From: Sisyra terminalis
Taxonomy: Eukaryota > Arthropoda > Insecta > Neuroptera > Sisyridae
NCBI GenBank assembly: GCA_958496175.1
Contig: OY292278.1
Span: forward strand, 21,886,001 to 21,950,000
Direction of reading: 5' to 3'
Length of the DNA: 64,000 nt
Shown: positions 50,201-61,000 of the stretch, one piece after another
Numbering within the stretch: the stretch's first letter is position 1
Layout of the letters: each line of letters opens with the position of its first letter
Notes under the pieces: model-generated
What the model saw: only the letters and a program-made list of their open reading frames with translations
Database searches by the model: none
What the model was told of the DNA's origin: nothing
Position numbers and translations under genes: made by a program

Positions 50201-50262
50201 GGCAATGATTTGCCAGCACTAAGATTATAAATCTTAACATTATTAGCGTCAGTAACTTGCAT
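41226..50262 (-). CDS. Nol10: Nucleolar protein 10 (Enp2-type ribosome biogenesis factor)
   Basis: Exons in transcript order 50262-50197, 50138-49878, 47759-47410, 47353-47113, 45520-44607, 41433-41226; 679 residues, close to the human 688. Nearly every block matches human NOL10: VKIYNLSAGKSLPEWLS, RRRIELIQDF, DGQYILATGIYKPR, GTTTGQVLLYDIRS, LGPAPRWAAFLDSLTEELEE, YDDYKFVTK and LRAYMHGYFIDMRLY. The N-terminal half forms WD-like repeats; then come the NUC153 segment (DDRFKQLFENPEFE, EEFRSLNPV), an acidic Asp/Ser tract and a basic C-terminal tail. Yeast Enp2 acts in nucleolar processing of the small-subunit pre-rRNA; the same role is inferred here. Three introns exceed 1.5 kb and contain foldback and hAT-like elements. 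The gene is divergent from Rpn8. Confidence 0.96.
41656..42063. mobile_element. hAT-like non-autonomous element, copy 2
   Basis: Sister of 29144-29580 (TGGTTCCCAACCGATTTTGG left; CACCGGTGGGG and CAACGTTGGGAATGACG right). Flanked by GTTCTAAG (41648-41655) and GTTCTAAA (42064-42071), an 8-bp duplication with one mismatch. In the last NOL10 intron. Confidence 0.82.
42090..44410. repeat. dispersed ~0.87-kb repeat, copy 2, interrupted
   Basis: 42090-42263 and 43341 onward are collinear with 8050-8915. The 1077-bp foldback 42264-43340 interrupts it, and about 320 bp near 43908-44230 have no counterpart in copy 1. Confidence 0.65.
42264..43340. mobile_element. 1077-bp foldback element with long inverted arms and 6-bp target duplication
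   Basis: Ends GGGCATTTCACGTGAAGCGG and the mirror CCGCTTCACGTGAAATGCCC, with arms of about 270 bp. Flanked by CCAATG on both sides (42258-42263 and 43341-43346). The empty site is visible in copy 1 of the host repeat (CTATGACAAATGTATTTAAG). The middle, about 42545-43060, has no recognisable coding sequence. The superfamily was not identified. Confidence 0.85.
45562..46804. mobile_element. possible 1.24-kb element with CAGGGTGCC-type ends
   Basis: Left end CAGGGTGCCCACAACTCC matches the inverted right end AGGGTGCCTGCAATTCC at 14 of 17 positions. It lies in a NOL10 intron. No clear target duplication or transposase, so the call rests on the termini only. Confidence 0.4.
48895..49622. mobile_element. 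~730-bp foldback with ~300-bp arms
   Basis: Left arm landmarks (ACGATTCTTCCGGCGCC, TTTTCGATATCTCG, GGGGCGAAGTCCCG) recur inverted on the right (CGGGACTTCGCCCC, CGAGATATCGAAAA, GGCGCCGGAAGAATCGT). The centre contains a scrap of MITE family B (CAAAATCGAAAATGCAATAT). Located in the second NOL10 intron. The ORFs across it are by-products. Confidence 0.8.
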
Positions 50263-50615
50263 TTTTGCGATTATAAATAAAAAAAACTTTAATTTTCTAT
50301 AAAATTATCCCACATGACACTTACGACCACATGGCTTTTTAAACTTTGCCAATGAAATTAGCGACAAGAAGTTGACAAATGTCAAACTGAAGTTGGCTAC
50401 AGTTTCTTGCTACTTTTTATAAAGTTGGCAAATTGAAAAGAAATTTTGAGAGTCATCAACAATTTTATTTCTTCAATTTGTGTAAAAACATTGTGTGAAA
50501 AGTTATTAAGTAAAATTAGTCATAGATTTTGCTTTTTTTTATTCTTTGAATTCGATTCAAAGGACGCATCAAAGAATTCTTCCTAGTTGCTTTTGAAATT
50601 ATAATTTAATTCAAA
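50263..50615. promoter_or_regulatory. divergent promoter region, NOL10 / Rpn8
   Basis: 353 bp between the opposing start codons, without repeats. It must serve two housekeeping genes. No TATA box was assignable by eye. Confidence 0.6.
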
Positions 50616-51704
50616 ATGCCGAGTCAAGATCCTGTTATATCGAAGGTTGTGGTCCATCCTCTTGTTCTTTTAAGTGTTGTTGATCATTTTAATCGAATGG
50701 GAAAAATTGGAAACCAAAAACGAGTCGTTGGAGTGCTACTGGGATGTTGGCGGGCCAAAGGAGTTCTTGATGTATCGAATAGCTTTGCAGGTTAGTTCTG
50801 TGGTATGACTATGAATTTCTCTTTCTAATGTCGCTAATTTTCAGTTCCTTTTGATGAGGATGATAAGGACAAGTCTGTATGGTTTTTGGATCACGATTAC
50901 CTCGAAAATATGTATGGTATGTTCAAAAAAGTAAATGCTCGCGAAAAAGTAGTTGGATGGTACCATACAGGTCCAAAATTACATCAAAACGATGTCGCAA
51001 TTAATGAACTAATTCGTCGTTACTGCCCCAATTCGGTACTAGTTGTGATCGATGCCAAACCAAAAGACTTAGGTTTACCCACCGAGGCATACTTAGCTAT
51101 TGAGGAAGTCCACGACGATGGTTCACCCACGAGCAAAACTTTTGAACATGTTCCCAGCGAAATTGGAGCAGAAGAAGCCGAAGAAGTCGGCGTTGAACAT
51201 CTCTTACGTGACATCAAAGACACAACAGTCGGAACTCTCTCCCAACGTATCACCAACCAACTCCTAGGACTTAAAGGTCTCCATTCTCAACTTCGAGACA
51301 TCCGCGACTATCTCGTACAAGTTCAAGAAGCTACCCTCCCAATAAATCATCAAATTCTCTACGAATTACAAGACATTTTCAACCTCCTCCCCGATATTGG
51401 TCAACACGATTTCACCAATTCACTCTACGTTAAAACCAATGATCAAATGTTAGTCGTATATTTAGCCGCCATGGTACGAGCTATAATCGCATTGCACAAC
51501 CTAATCAACAATAAACTAACCAATCGAGATGCTGAAGAAGGAAAGAAAGAGGACGCGGCTAAAGATAAAAAAGATGAAAAGGATAAAAGCAAAGAGAATG
51601 CCAAGGACAAGTCTGATAAACCTGAAAAAGAAGAAAATGAGAAGGACGACAAGGCGAAAGAATCGAAAAATAAAAAAGATGTAAAAGATAATAAAAAGAA
51701 ATAA
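50616..51704 (+). CDS. Rpn8: 26S proteasome regulatory subunit Rpn8 (PSMD7, Mov34)
   Basis: Exons 50616-50790 and 50845-51704, 344 residues. An MPN domain spans about residues 8-140 ([63 protein letters not shown]), followed by helical MPN-linked sequence ([33 protein letters not shown]) and a Lys/Asp/Glu-rich tail from about residue 285. The JAMM zinc ligands of Rpn11 are not present, as in other Rpn8 proteins, which act as the non-catalytic partner of Rpn11 in the proteasome lid. The start matches the family N-terminus. It is divergent from NOL10. Confidence 0.97.
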
Positions 51705-52886
51705 ATTGTTTTGTTTAACGCATAACTGATTATTTTTAATATTACTACTTAAATAACTTATATATTATGTACTAAAATAAATAATTTACTTAAATACAAG
51801 TTTGATAATTAATAAACTTTAAACTCTGCCCGCTAGTCGTAAAGCGAGAAATTCCAGCTACCACTATTATAAGTGCCTACTTACCGTGGAGTGGATTTTC
51901 TGGATCATGAGCATTAGGAAATTTCAGCACTGGTTTTATTTATTTAAAATATTTTTTGCTTCAAGTTACTACAATTAATAAACCTTTGACTATAATTCTA
52001 CCAAAATCTATAAATTCTGCATCGGAATTTTTAATTGCTGCCATATTGTGAATGTATTGATTTATTATAAATTACCTTAGGATAATCATTTAAAAAAAGA
52101 TCTGAGACAAAAAAAACGGTGATAATGTTATTTAAGTTACAGCAATTGAAGAAATACCGATTTCATTGAAAAAACGTAAAATTAAATAAGATAAATTTTA
52201 TGAATTACAATATAAAGATTAATAATATATGGGTAATTCTTATGAAATCCCAAAATTAACAATTAATATCATTCATATTAACTTTAGAGAAAATTATTGC
52301 TGAGATATGGGTAATTCATTTTGACGGAACTGGACAGCAAATAACACTTTACAGAAAAGTATTATAATAACATAACAATAATAATGTTTGATTCCAAACT
52401 TTTTGTTCTCTTTCAAACAATAACAGACCCGATTCATTGACGGTATGGCCTATAAAAACCATCCCGTCACTTTCAAAAGTATAAATCATTCTTATAATTC
52501 GTCTAAAACAAGTTTATTCTGGAGACCACTATATTGATAAAATCTACTTACACAAATACTACAAAATTGATGAGAATTACCCATATATTTATTAATTTAG
52601 ATCTTCCGATACTTGTATGGCTTTTATGAAACCATTTTAAATGTTCCGGGCATTGAGCTTTAGCTCATGCGCATTAATGCGCAAGCGTTCAATCAACGTT
52701 TCATTTTTTAAAGCTTAACCAAGCTTAACGTTTGTATACTAAACTTGCGATTGTTGCTTTATATTTTCATTGATTTCTAAAATTGAATTTAAACAATTAA
52801 ACTTGATATTTCAAAAATTAAAATGAATGTTTTGTAAGGGTACATATTTGACAGTTCTGTCAAAATGCCATGTGGTCAGGTTAAGT
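51705..52886. other. intergenic region Rpn8-nardilysin with one MITE
   Basis: Contains the Rpn8 3' UTR and an element at about 52225-52587 with inverted ends ATATATGGGTAATTCTTAT / ATGAGAATTACCCATATAT and TA-rich flanks. Upstream of the nardilysin ATG the stretch TTTGACAGTTCTGTCAAA is a short palindrome that could be regulatory. No exon was found. Confidence 0.6.
51776..51781 (+). terminator. candidate poly(A) signal of Rpn8
   Basis: AATAAA about 72 nt after the stop at 51702-51704. Confidence 0.6.
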
Positions 52887-54962
52887 ATGTCGAAGCGGCC
52901 GGTTGTCAATCATTGTAAAAGTTCTTCTGGTAAAAGAGTTAAGTGTAAAATTACCACAGAACTAAATCCAAATTTAAAAATGAAGTTTAACGATAAATTA
53001 AAAGTCGAATGTCTACCAACACCAATTAAAAGTCAAAGCGACAAAAAGGAATATAAGTAGGAATTGTCTTCAAGTAAATATTTACAAGAAATTATTTTTC
53101 TTTGTGTTGATTATAGAGTGATTCGGCTCCCAAATCAATTGACAGCGTGTTTGATATCAGATGTTGAAAATTTAATTTCCTTAAAACCAACCGGAAATGC
53201 AAATGAACCCGTTGAGGAAAAAGAAGAAAGTGAGGAATCAGGCGATAGCGATTCTTCCACAACTTCTCATGGAAGTAATCATGAAGAAGTCCAAAGTAAA
53301 AAACAGAAACCAAATGAAAAATTGGTAAATTTTATGATTTAGTTTTTGTACGATTCATTTTTAATAATTTAATATTTAAAGGCTGGTGTAAGTTTATCAG
53401 TTCGTGTTGGAAGTTTTCAAGATCCAAAAGATATACAGGGGCTTGCTCATTTCCTCGAACACATGGTTTTCATGGGAAGTGAGAAATTTCCAGTTGAAAA
53501 TGATTTCGATTCATTCCTACGGGTAAATTACTTCAATGTTTTTTTCCATTATTAGCATTTCCTATATAATAATTACTTACCTACAGTCTACACTACTTCC
53601 AAAATAAAAATGCATAATGCATCTAACAACTTTGCATAGTATTCAAAAGCAATAGATATGTTTGCAACACTATCATGTACGAAAAAAAATCTTATTGAAA
53701 TATTATAAATAGTATTATAAATTATCTTATTGGTATAACTCAAATTTATCAAAATTAACGTTCTCATTTTGTTCATTCAATGTAGCACGGTAATATTTTT
53801 TTTTGTAAAATCAGGTAAAAAGCGTCTCACGTTTAAACTATACTCAATTTTTTCTTTGCATTGTAGTCTTATTGTGTCTATATATGTGTCCGGTTAGGAA
53901 AATCGAAAAAGTTAGGGAATTTCCTTGGGTCAGATAAATTATAGAGTTGACCAAAAATTTAGGAAATTTTAAATTTATTATGATTAGTATTTATATTGGA
54001 AAAAATGTAAAGAATATCGTAAATTTTTATGTTGTTTAAATTAGGCCTGTCCAATATACGACCCACGAAAGCTCTTCATCCGACCCGTGAACTCAATCAA
54101 TTTTAAGCCATATATATTAGGGTGTTTTTTTTTCTGGGACTATTATTTTTTTTTTGCTCCTATGCCGAAATTTTGTTGGAAATACTTCAAAAAAAAAATC
54201 CCTGAAAGTTTGAGCTCTTAATATTAATATTAAGTACTCGCTCACAGCGTGTGAATATTTTCCATTTAAAATACACGTAAACTTTGATTTTTTTTTTTTA
54301 AATTTTTATAGCTCAGCGACATTTTATGGTATCGCCTCGCTCAAAGTTGGGATTTTTTTACAATTGTATGCTCTACAAAAGTGCCTATTGCGGCAAAATC
54401 GTAATTTACACGGGCGAGATAGTACGGGTCACTAAACCTAGATTTTTCATAGATTTCTCGTTTTTCTCTCAGTTACTCATGAATTACAAGACCTACAGAA
54501 AAAATGTAAATGTCAAATTTATAGGAAATTTAAATTCCTACAAAAAAGAAAGTTTCAGAAAACCAAATTGCTAAGATCGATATTTCTCGAGATATTGAGC
54601 CTTTAATTTCTCTTACTATAAAATTTTAGGAGTTACTGAGTAAAATTTAAGAAAATATTGATTTTTTATTCCTTATTAAAAATTATTAAAAATAGGTACT
54701 TTTGTAGAGCATACAATTGTAAAAAAAATCCGACTTTGAGCAAGGCGATACCATAAAATGTCGCTGAGCTATAAACATTGAAAAAAAAAAATCAAAGTTT
54801 ACGTGTATTTTAAATGGAAAATATTCACACGCTGTGAGCGAATACTTAATACTAATATTAAGGGCTCAAACTTTCAGGGAATTTTTTTTGAAGTATTTCC
54901 AACAAAATTTCGGCATGGGAGCAAAAAAAAATGATAGTCGCAAAAAAAAAAACACCCTAATA

Positions 54963-55002
<40 letters not shown>

Positions 55003-58000
55003 TATATATATAATTATTGCTGTTGCTTTACTATTGGACATTTCCTTTGGCCACCTTTGGCCCCGTTGGGGAAATTAAAATCTTAAATCTAACTTGTCTT
55101 TGAAAATATAATGTTGTTTAATTTTACTTACTAAAATTTATCAAAGTCTCCAAGCAAAAATTTTTGGCTCAAGTCCCTTTTAGAACCGTCAAGTTTGGTA
55201 ACATTGCATTTTCTGTTTTGTTTTTTATCCAATTCGCGATTATTTTGTTAATTCAATTCTAATATGGTATAATATTGTCTTTTGTGTCTATATTTTCATT
55301 ATGGGTCGAGTTATGCGTGATTTAAATTAAAAACAAAGTAGAAAATGCAACGTTGCCAGATTTGACTGTTCTAAATGGGACTTAGGTCAAAGTTTTTAAT
55401 AAATAAACTCAGCAAAAAAAAAAAACGAATTTTGGTCTTGAACATCAGGAAAAGTAAGGAGATTTGTGTTGAAGAAAAAACGATTGATGTTCCTTTTTGT
55501 GGTGTCAATATCTGGCAACCATGCATTTTCTCTTTTGTTTTTAATTTAAGTTGCGATTTCTTTGCTAATTCAATTCTAATATCGCATAATTTTATGTCGC
55601 TAAGTTTTCATTATGGCCCGATTTATTCATGATTGAATTTAAAAACAAAGAAGAAAATGTAACGTTGCCAAATAATGACGTTCTTAAAAAGGATATAAGC
55701 CATGGATACCCAGATATTTTATTTTTGTTTAATTTTCTTTAATCTTTGCAATTCTGTGATTGGTAACTTCTAACACCTGAAGTTCTATTTCTAGATTTAG
55801 AAGAAGGTAACAAAGAACCATTTATGCAATATAGGTTGCATACACTATTTAAATTAAAAAAATATTGATTTGATGAATCAATAGTTTTTTTTTTTTAATT
55901 GAAAATTGTTAATTATTTAACAATAGCAGCCACTAGCTGCTATGGCTTGCCATGGGCAACAAGTAACCATTTATGCAATGTGGGTTGCATACACGATTTA
56001 AATTTTAATTATATTGATTTGATGAATCAATAGTGTTTTTTCCAAAGAAAATTATTGTATATTTCAAAAAATCATTCCTCGCAAATTTCTTACCTCAAAA
56101 TGAAGAATTTTTGCTATAAATTATTTTAAAAGAAGTAGATTTTTCGATTATAAAAATCTCAAAAAATAGCTGTTAGTTTGGACTCATAAAAGATATAGAA
56201 GTTAAAAATGTTTTTCGAAATGACAAAACATTACTGACTTTTTTATATACGTAGTATAGGCTTAAATCAGTGCTAAATTTTCTTTTTTGTGTATTTGTTT
56301 GTAACTATAATTGTGCATTTCATATTTGAGTATTTTGTACATTTTGAAAAATGAATATTTAATGTTTACAAATGTAAATTAATTATAGAAAAGAGGCGGA
56401 AACGATAATGCAAACACGGACTGCGAAACGACTACATTTTACGTTGAATGCCAAGAACGTGATTTAGCCGAAATTTTAGATAAATTAGCCAATTTTTTCA
56501 TAAGTCCTCTGATGAAACGGGAGGCAATAGCCAGAGAGCGTTCTGCCATTGAATCCGGTAAAATAAAATGTTTTTTTTTAACGTCTTCCATTAGTAAATT
56601 GATTTTTTATTCAACTTCTTATTCGTTATTTTTAGAATTTCAAATGGCATATTCATCGGATTCGGATCGTCGGGAACAATTGTTATTGAGTTTTTTACCC
56701 AAAGACCATCCGTGCAATACCTTCACGTGGGGAAATATGGTAACATTACGAGACAATATTGAGGAAGATGTACTTTACGAACGGTTACACGCTTTTCGCA
56801 AAACTCACTATGTGGCGCAAAATATGTGCTTAGCTATACAGGTATTTGTTTTTACTAAAGGTTAAGTAATGTTACAAAATGGTGTATTTATACTGTTTAA
56901 ACAATATATAAAATATATTGTAGTCTAATCTATGAAATATAATTTACAAAAGTAAACCATAAACATAAATTTGAGCGAAAGTTCAAACAAAATATATTTA
57001 TGGCGTATTGCTCAGATACGTATTTCGATTGCCAAGCAACTTCATCAGTGATCATCAAGTAGTATTGGATCCTTCCATACTGTTATGTGATGAGTTGTTT
57101 TTTTTTACTTATCCGAGTTTTAAAGCTTTTGAATGTTTAAACAACTTTTTTATTTCAACGGATGTTAATTTCAAACATTTAATTTATTTATTTCCCAGGA
57201 TTCTCTACTTATTTTCATATAAAATTAAACAAGGCATTATAAGTATTAGATACTATAACCAACTATATCTAAAATACTTTAAGTGTAATATTTATTTACA
57301 TTAGGTAACAATTTTAAGCGGCAATTATTTACAAGATATTCGATTTATATTTGCCAGTGTTTAAATTTTTTTTGCTGAATGTTGTTTTTGTATTCAAGAT
57401 TTCACTCCGAAAGCTAGAATCAAATTTTGCTTTTGAAAATTAACTGATTTAGGGACTTAAGCAAATCTCCAACAGAAACAAAATCATTTGATAACAAGGG
57501 TTGTAAAGCAATAAAAACAATCCTCTTCGTAGCCCAATCCCCTGTGCAAAATTGATTCTCTTTACAATTAAATCTTTTATTCTATCCACCAATTTTATTC
57601 TTCATCCTTTAGACTTAAATTCTACAGTATTTATTTAAAATCCCACCGCCAATTTCATTCAATTTTATACTGTTTTCTTGGCAGTATTATAATTTTTCTA
57701 GCTGAGATTAGCAACCAAAAATAATTAACAATGCTTTATTTAAATACTGTTTTCGTTAGGATATTAATTTCAAAAAAATATTCCAGGCTAGATTATCGAT
57801 GGAGACTTTAGAACAATATGTTGTTGATAATTTTTCACCGATACCTAATCAAACTTCTTCGCCTAAAGTATTAAACGAAGGGGAAGCAAAAACGATAAAA
57901 GCTAATCCATTTCAAACGCCTGAATTTACGCGACTATGCTACGTGAATCCTGTGAAAAATATTTGTCAGGTAAGAATTACATTTTATCGAGATTAACAAT

Positions 58001-61000
58001 AATTTGACATTTGATTTGTTCGAATATTTCGTTCATTAATAGATAATTTTTTCTATTGATTTCCTTGTGCTTTACACTAATGATTTTTTAGTTTAATAAG
58101 AGATTTTATTTTCCGCGTGGCTAAACTTTTCTTCTCAACACTGCTGGTTCTCAGTAAGGACCTTCTGGTCGAGAAAATAAATTGCTCTTTAATAGATTTA
58201 AAATTTATATTCTTCTTCTTCCTTTTCTCTTGGAATCTTTCAATCAGAATAGTTCTTGCATATTTCCTTCTCATTTAACTTTTACATGTTTGCCATAAAA
58301 GATAAGAGAACCTATAGAAACTTTATTAAAGAAATAATCGAACACATCGATAGTTAACCGTAAGACAATCTAAATAACCTTTACAGAATATATATGTTTT
58401 TTTTAAAACAGGTGAATTTAACATGGTCTATGCCATCTTTACTACATAAGTATAAAAGCAAACCTGACCAATATGCTGCTTGGCTTTTAGGCCATGATGG
58501 AAAAGGATCATTAATATCATACTTGAAAAAGAAGTTAGTATAAGATATAAACAATTTTTTTAAATTTCATTCAATATTATCTTCGTCTTTTTTTTTAATT
58601 TTAAGGGTTTGGGCATTAGGTTTGACTGCTGGAAATGGTGAATCCGGAATTGAACACAACTCTTATTACTCCCTATTTTCAATACAAATTTCACTAACGC
58701 AAAACGGCTTTGCAAATATTTCTCAAGTAAATGAAAACTCAAAATTTTTTTCTCGATATTTACGATTTAAATTGTTAGGTTTTAGAGGAAGTATTTTCCT
58801 ATATAGCAATGTTAAAAAATCAAGGATGCCAAGAAAGAGTTTTCCGAGAAATCCAGAATTTGGCTGATTATCATTTTCGATTTCGATCTGAACAACCAGC
58901 CGCTGAATTTGTGGAAACGCTTTCGGAAAATATGCTTTTATATTCACCAGAGCATTATGTTTGTGGATCGGAATTAATATTTGATTATGATCCAAAGGTT
59001 TTGTAAAAGTTTTAAGCGTAGTTGATTAGTTTTAAATTTTTTTTTTCCATTATAGGCTATTGAAGAAGTTTTGCACTGCTTAAATCCACGAAATGTTAAC
59101 ATCATCGTTCAATCCTCTCAAATAAACAAAGAAGTTAATTACAATAAAATCGAACAATGGTTTCAAACGAAATACTCAGCAGAAGGTGGATTAAAATTTT
59201 TATGATAAAACTAAGGGCCTTTCATAAATTACGGAAGGAGAAATAAGAAAGTTATAACACTGTTACCCAAAGGGCTTTACGTAATTTATGAATGGCACCT
59301 TGTTATTATTTATTAAAATTTAGTAATTATGTTTTAGAAATCCCGGCTGAATGGGTTGATCGTTGGGAAAACGTTTTGCCCAATAAAGAGTTTCATTTGC
59401 CCGAACCAAATGTTTATCTACCAACAAATTTTGATATTTTGAAACACGAAATGCCGATTAGTGTATATCCACAAAATATTTATAAATCAAATATGATGGA
59501 ACTTTGGTATCGTCCAGATGATAAGTTTGGTTTGCCACAAGCTTTTATGTACTTTTATTTTATATCACCGTTAAGCTTTTTATCGCCACAACAGTAGGTA
59601 TCTTAAAGATTGCTAATAGTAAGTGAAAACTAGTTTCCCTCTCAAATTATATTTTTTCTCTGTATTTGAACAGTTATATTTAAATTTAAGGGATTTTTGT
59701 AATATAATTTACAAAAGTAATCTGAACAAAAACTCAAACAAATTTATTTTTGGCGTATTGCCCAGGTACGTATTTCGATTGCCAAGCAATTTTCTTCAGT
59801 GGTCCCAATTTTTTTTTTATTCACCAAATTCTTTGTAAGTCCCTCGAAAAGTGGCGAACTTTGGTAATTTGACCCATTTTCCAAGTTTAGTATCTTTCTC
59901 TTAAAAATTTCTCTGTTCTCATTTTTAGAAGTTTAACTAAACTTTCATCGCACAAATAGATTAGATGCGCTCGAGTGCATAAAAATTTTTAAAAGAAAGG
60001 GAACGATACTAGAGAATTGGCCAATTCAAAGTTCGTTACTTTTCGGGTTGCTCACGAAGAATTTGGTGGAAGAAAAGAAAAACGGGATATAAATTGAGAT
60101 CGATTCGTGGTTACTCATCACAAATCATAGGAGTTACGGAACGATCAAATACTATTTGATCACTGAGGAAAATTGCTTGGCAATCGAAATACGTATTTGA
60201 GCAGTACGTCATAGTTACATTTTGTTTGAGCTTTTGTTTTAATTTATATTTTTAGTTTACTTTTGTACATTTTAGTACAGAAATACATTGTCACGTAACG
60301 GGGTTTGAAAGTGTGTTGATATCAGTAAATTTGAGTTAAGAATTGACTAAAACCTTTGATTTTACTAAAATTTAAACATGACTTTAGTATTCTCAGATTC
60401 CTGTGTTTTTAAAAAGAAACTGGTTTAACAATGTGTACTTCGGTTATATATACTTCGAAGGTACGTAACTCGAGAGGACCAGATTTTCTGTACATTTTTA
60501 ATTCACTGAAGTCGAAAGACTTTCAATCACCGCCTCTTCTCTGTTTAAACTTGTTATTTCAAAAAAAAAAACAAACCATCGATCCAAAATCAGTGGTTCT
60601 CAACCTTTTTTCTTTGTATACCGTTGGTATGTTGAGCGAACCTCAGCGACCAACGCATATCACAGGAAATGTCTAGGAAAATAGTTTTCATTTAATCAAT
60701 AATAGTTTTTGAAAATTTTAACATTGATCAACACGTTTTAGAGTAGTTTTATTTAATTTTAGCGTAGTTCTTTTCGATTTATTTACAAATACTTTGTATT
60801 TACAATTGGAAGAGGAATCATATCCTGCACATTTGGCTGGTTTGTATCACTCTATTGGAATGGGTGAAAAAGGAATCACATTACAAGTAAACGGTTTTAA
60901 TGAAAAATTGCCGGTAAAATTCCAAAGAAAAATAATCAGGAAAGTAATAAATTTGCTTATAAACGCTGACATTTTTCAGTTACTGCTCAAATTGATGCTG

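Noticed and set aside
52827..52886. Upstream ATG as the nardilysin start
   Set aside because: In frame and possible, but the added 20 residues include sequence that looks like UTR (a TTTGACA...TGTCAAA palindrome); 52887 was preferred, with low certainty.
54326..54574. 82-residue open frame as a gene
   Set aside because: Lies across one arm and the loop of the 54117-54960 foldback; no family similarity and no splice context.
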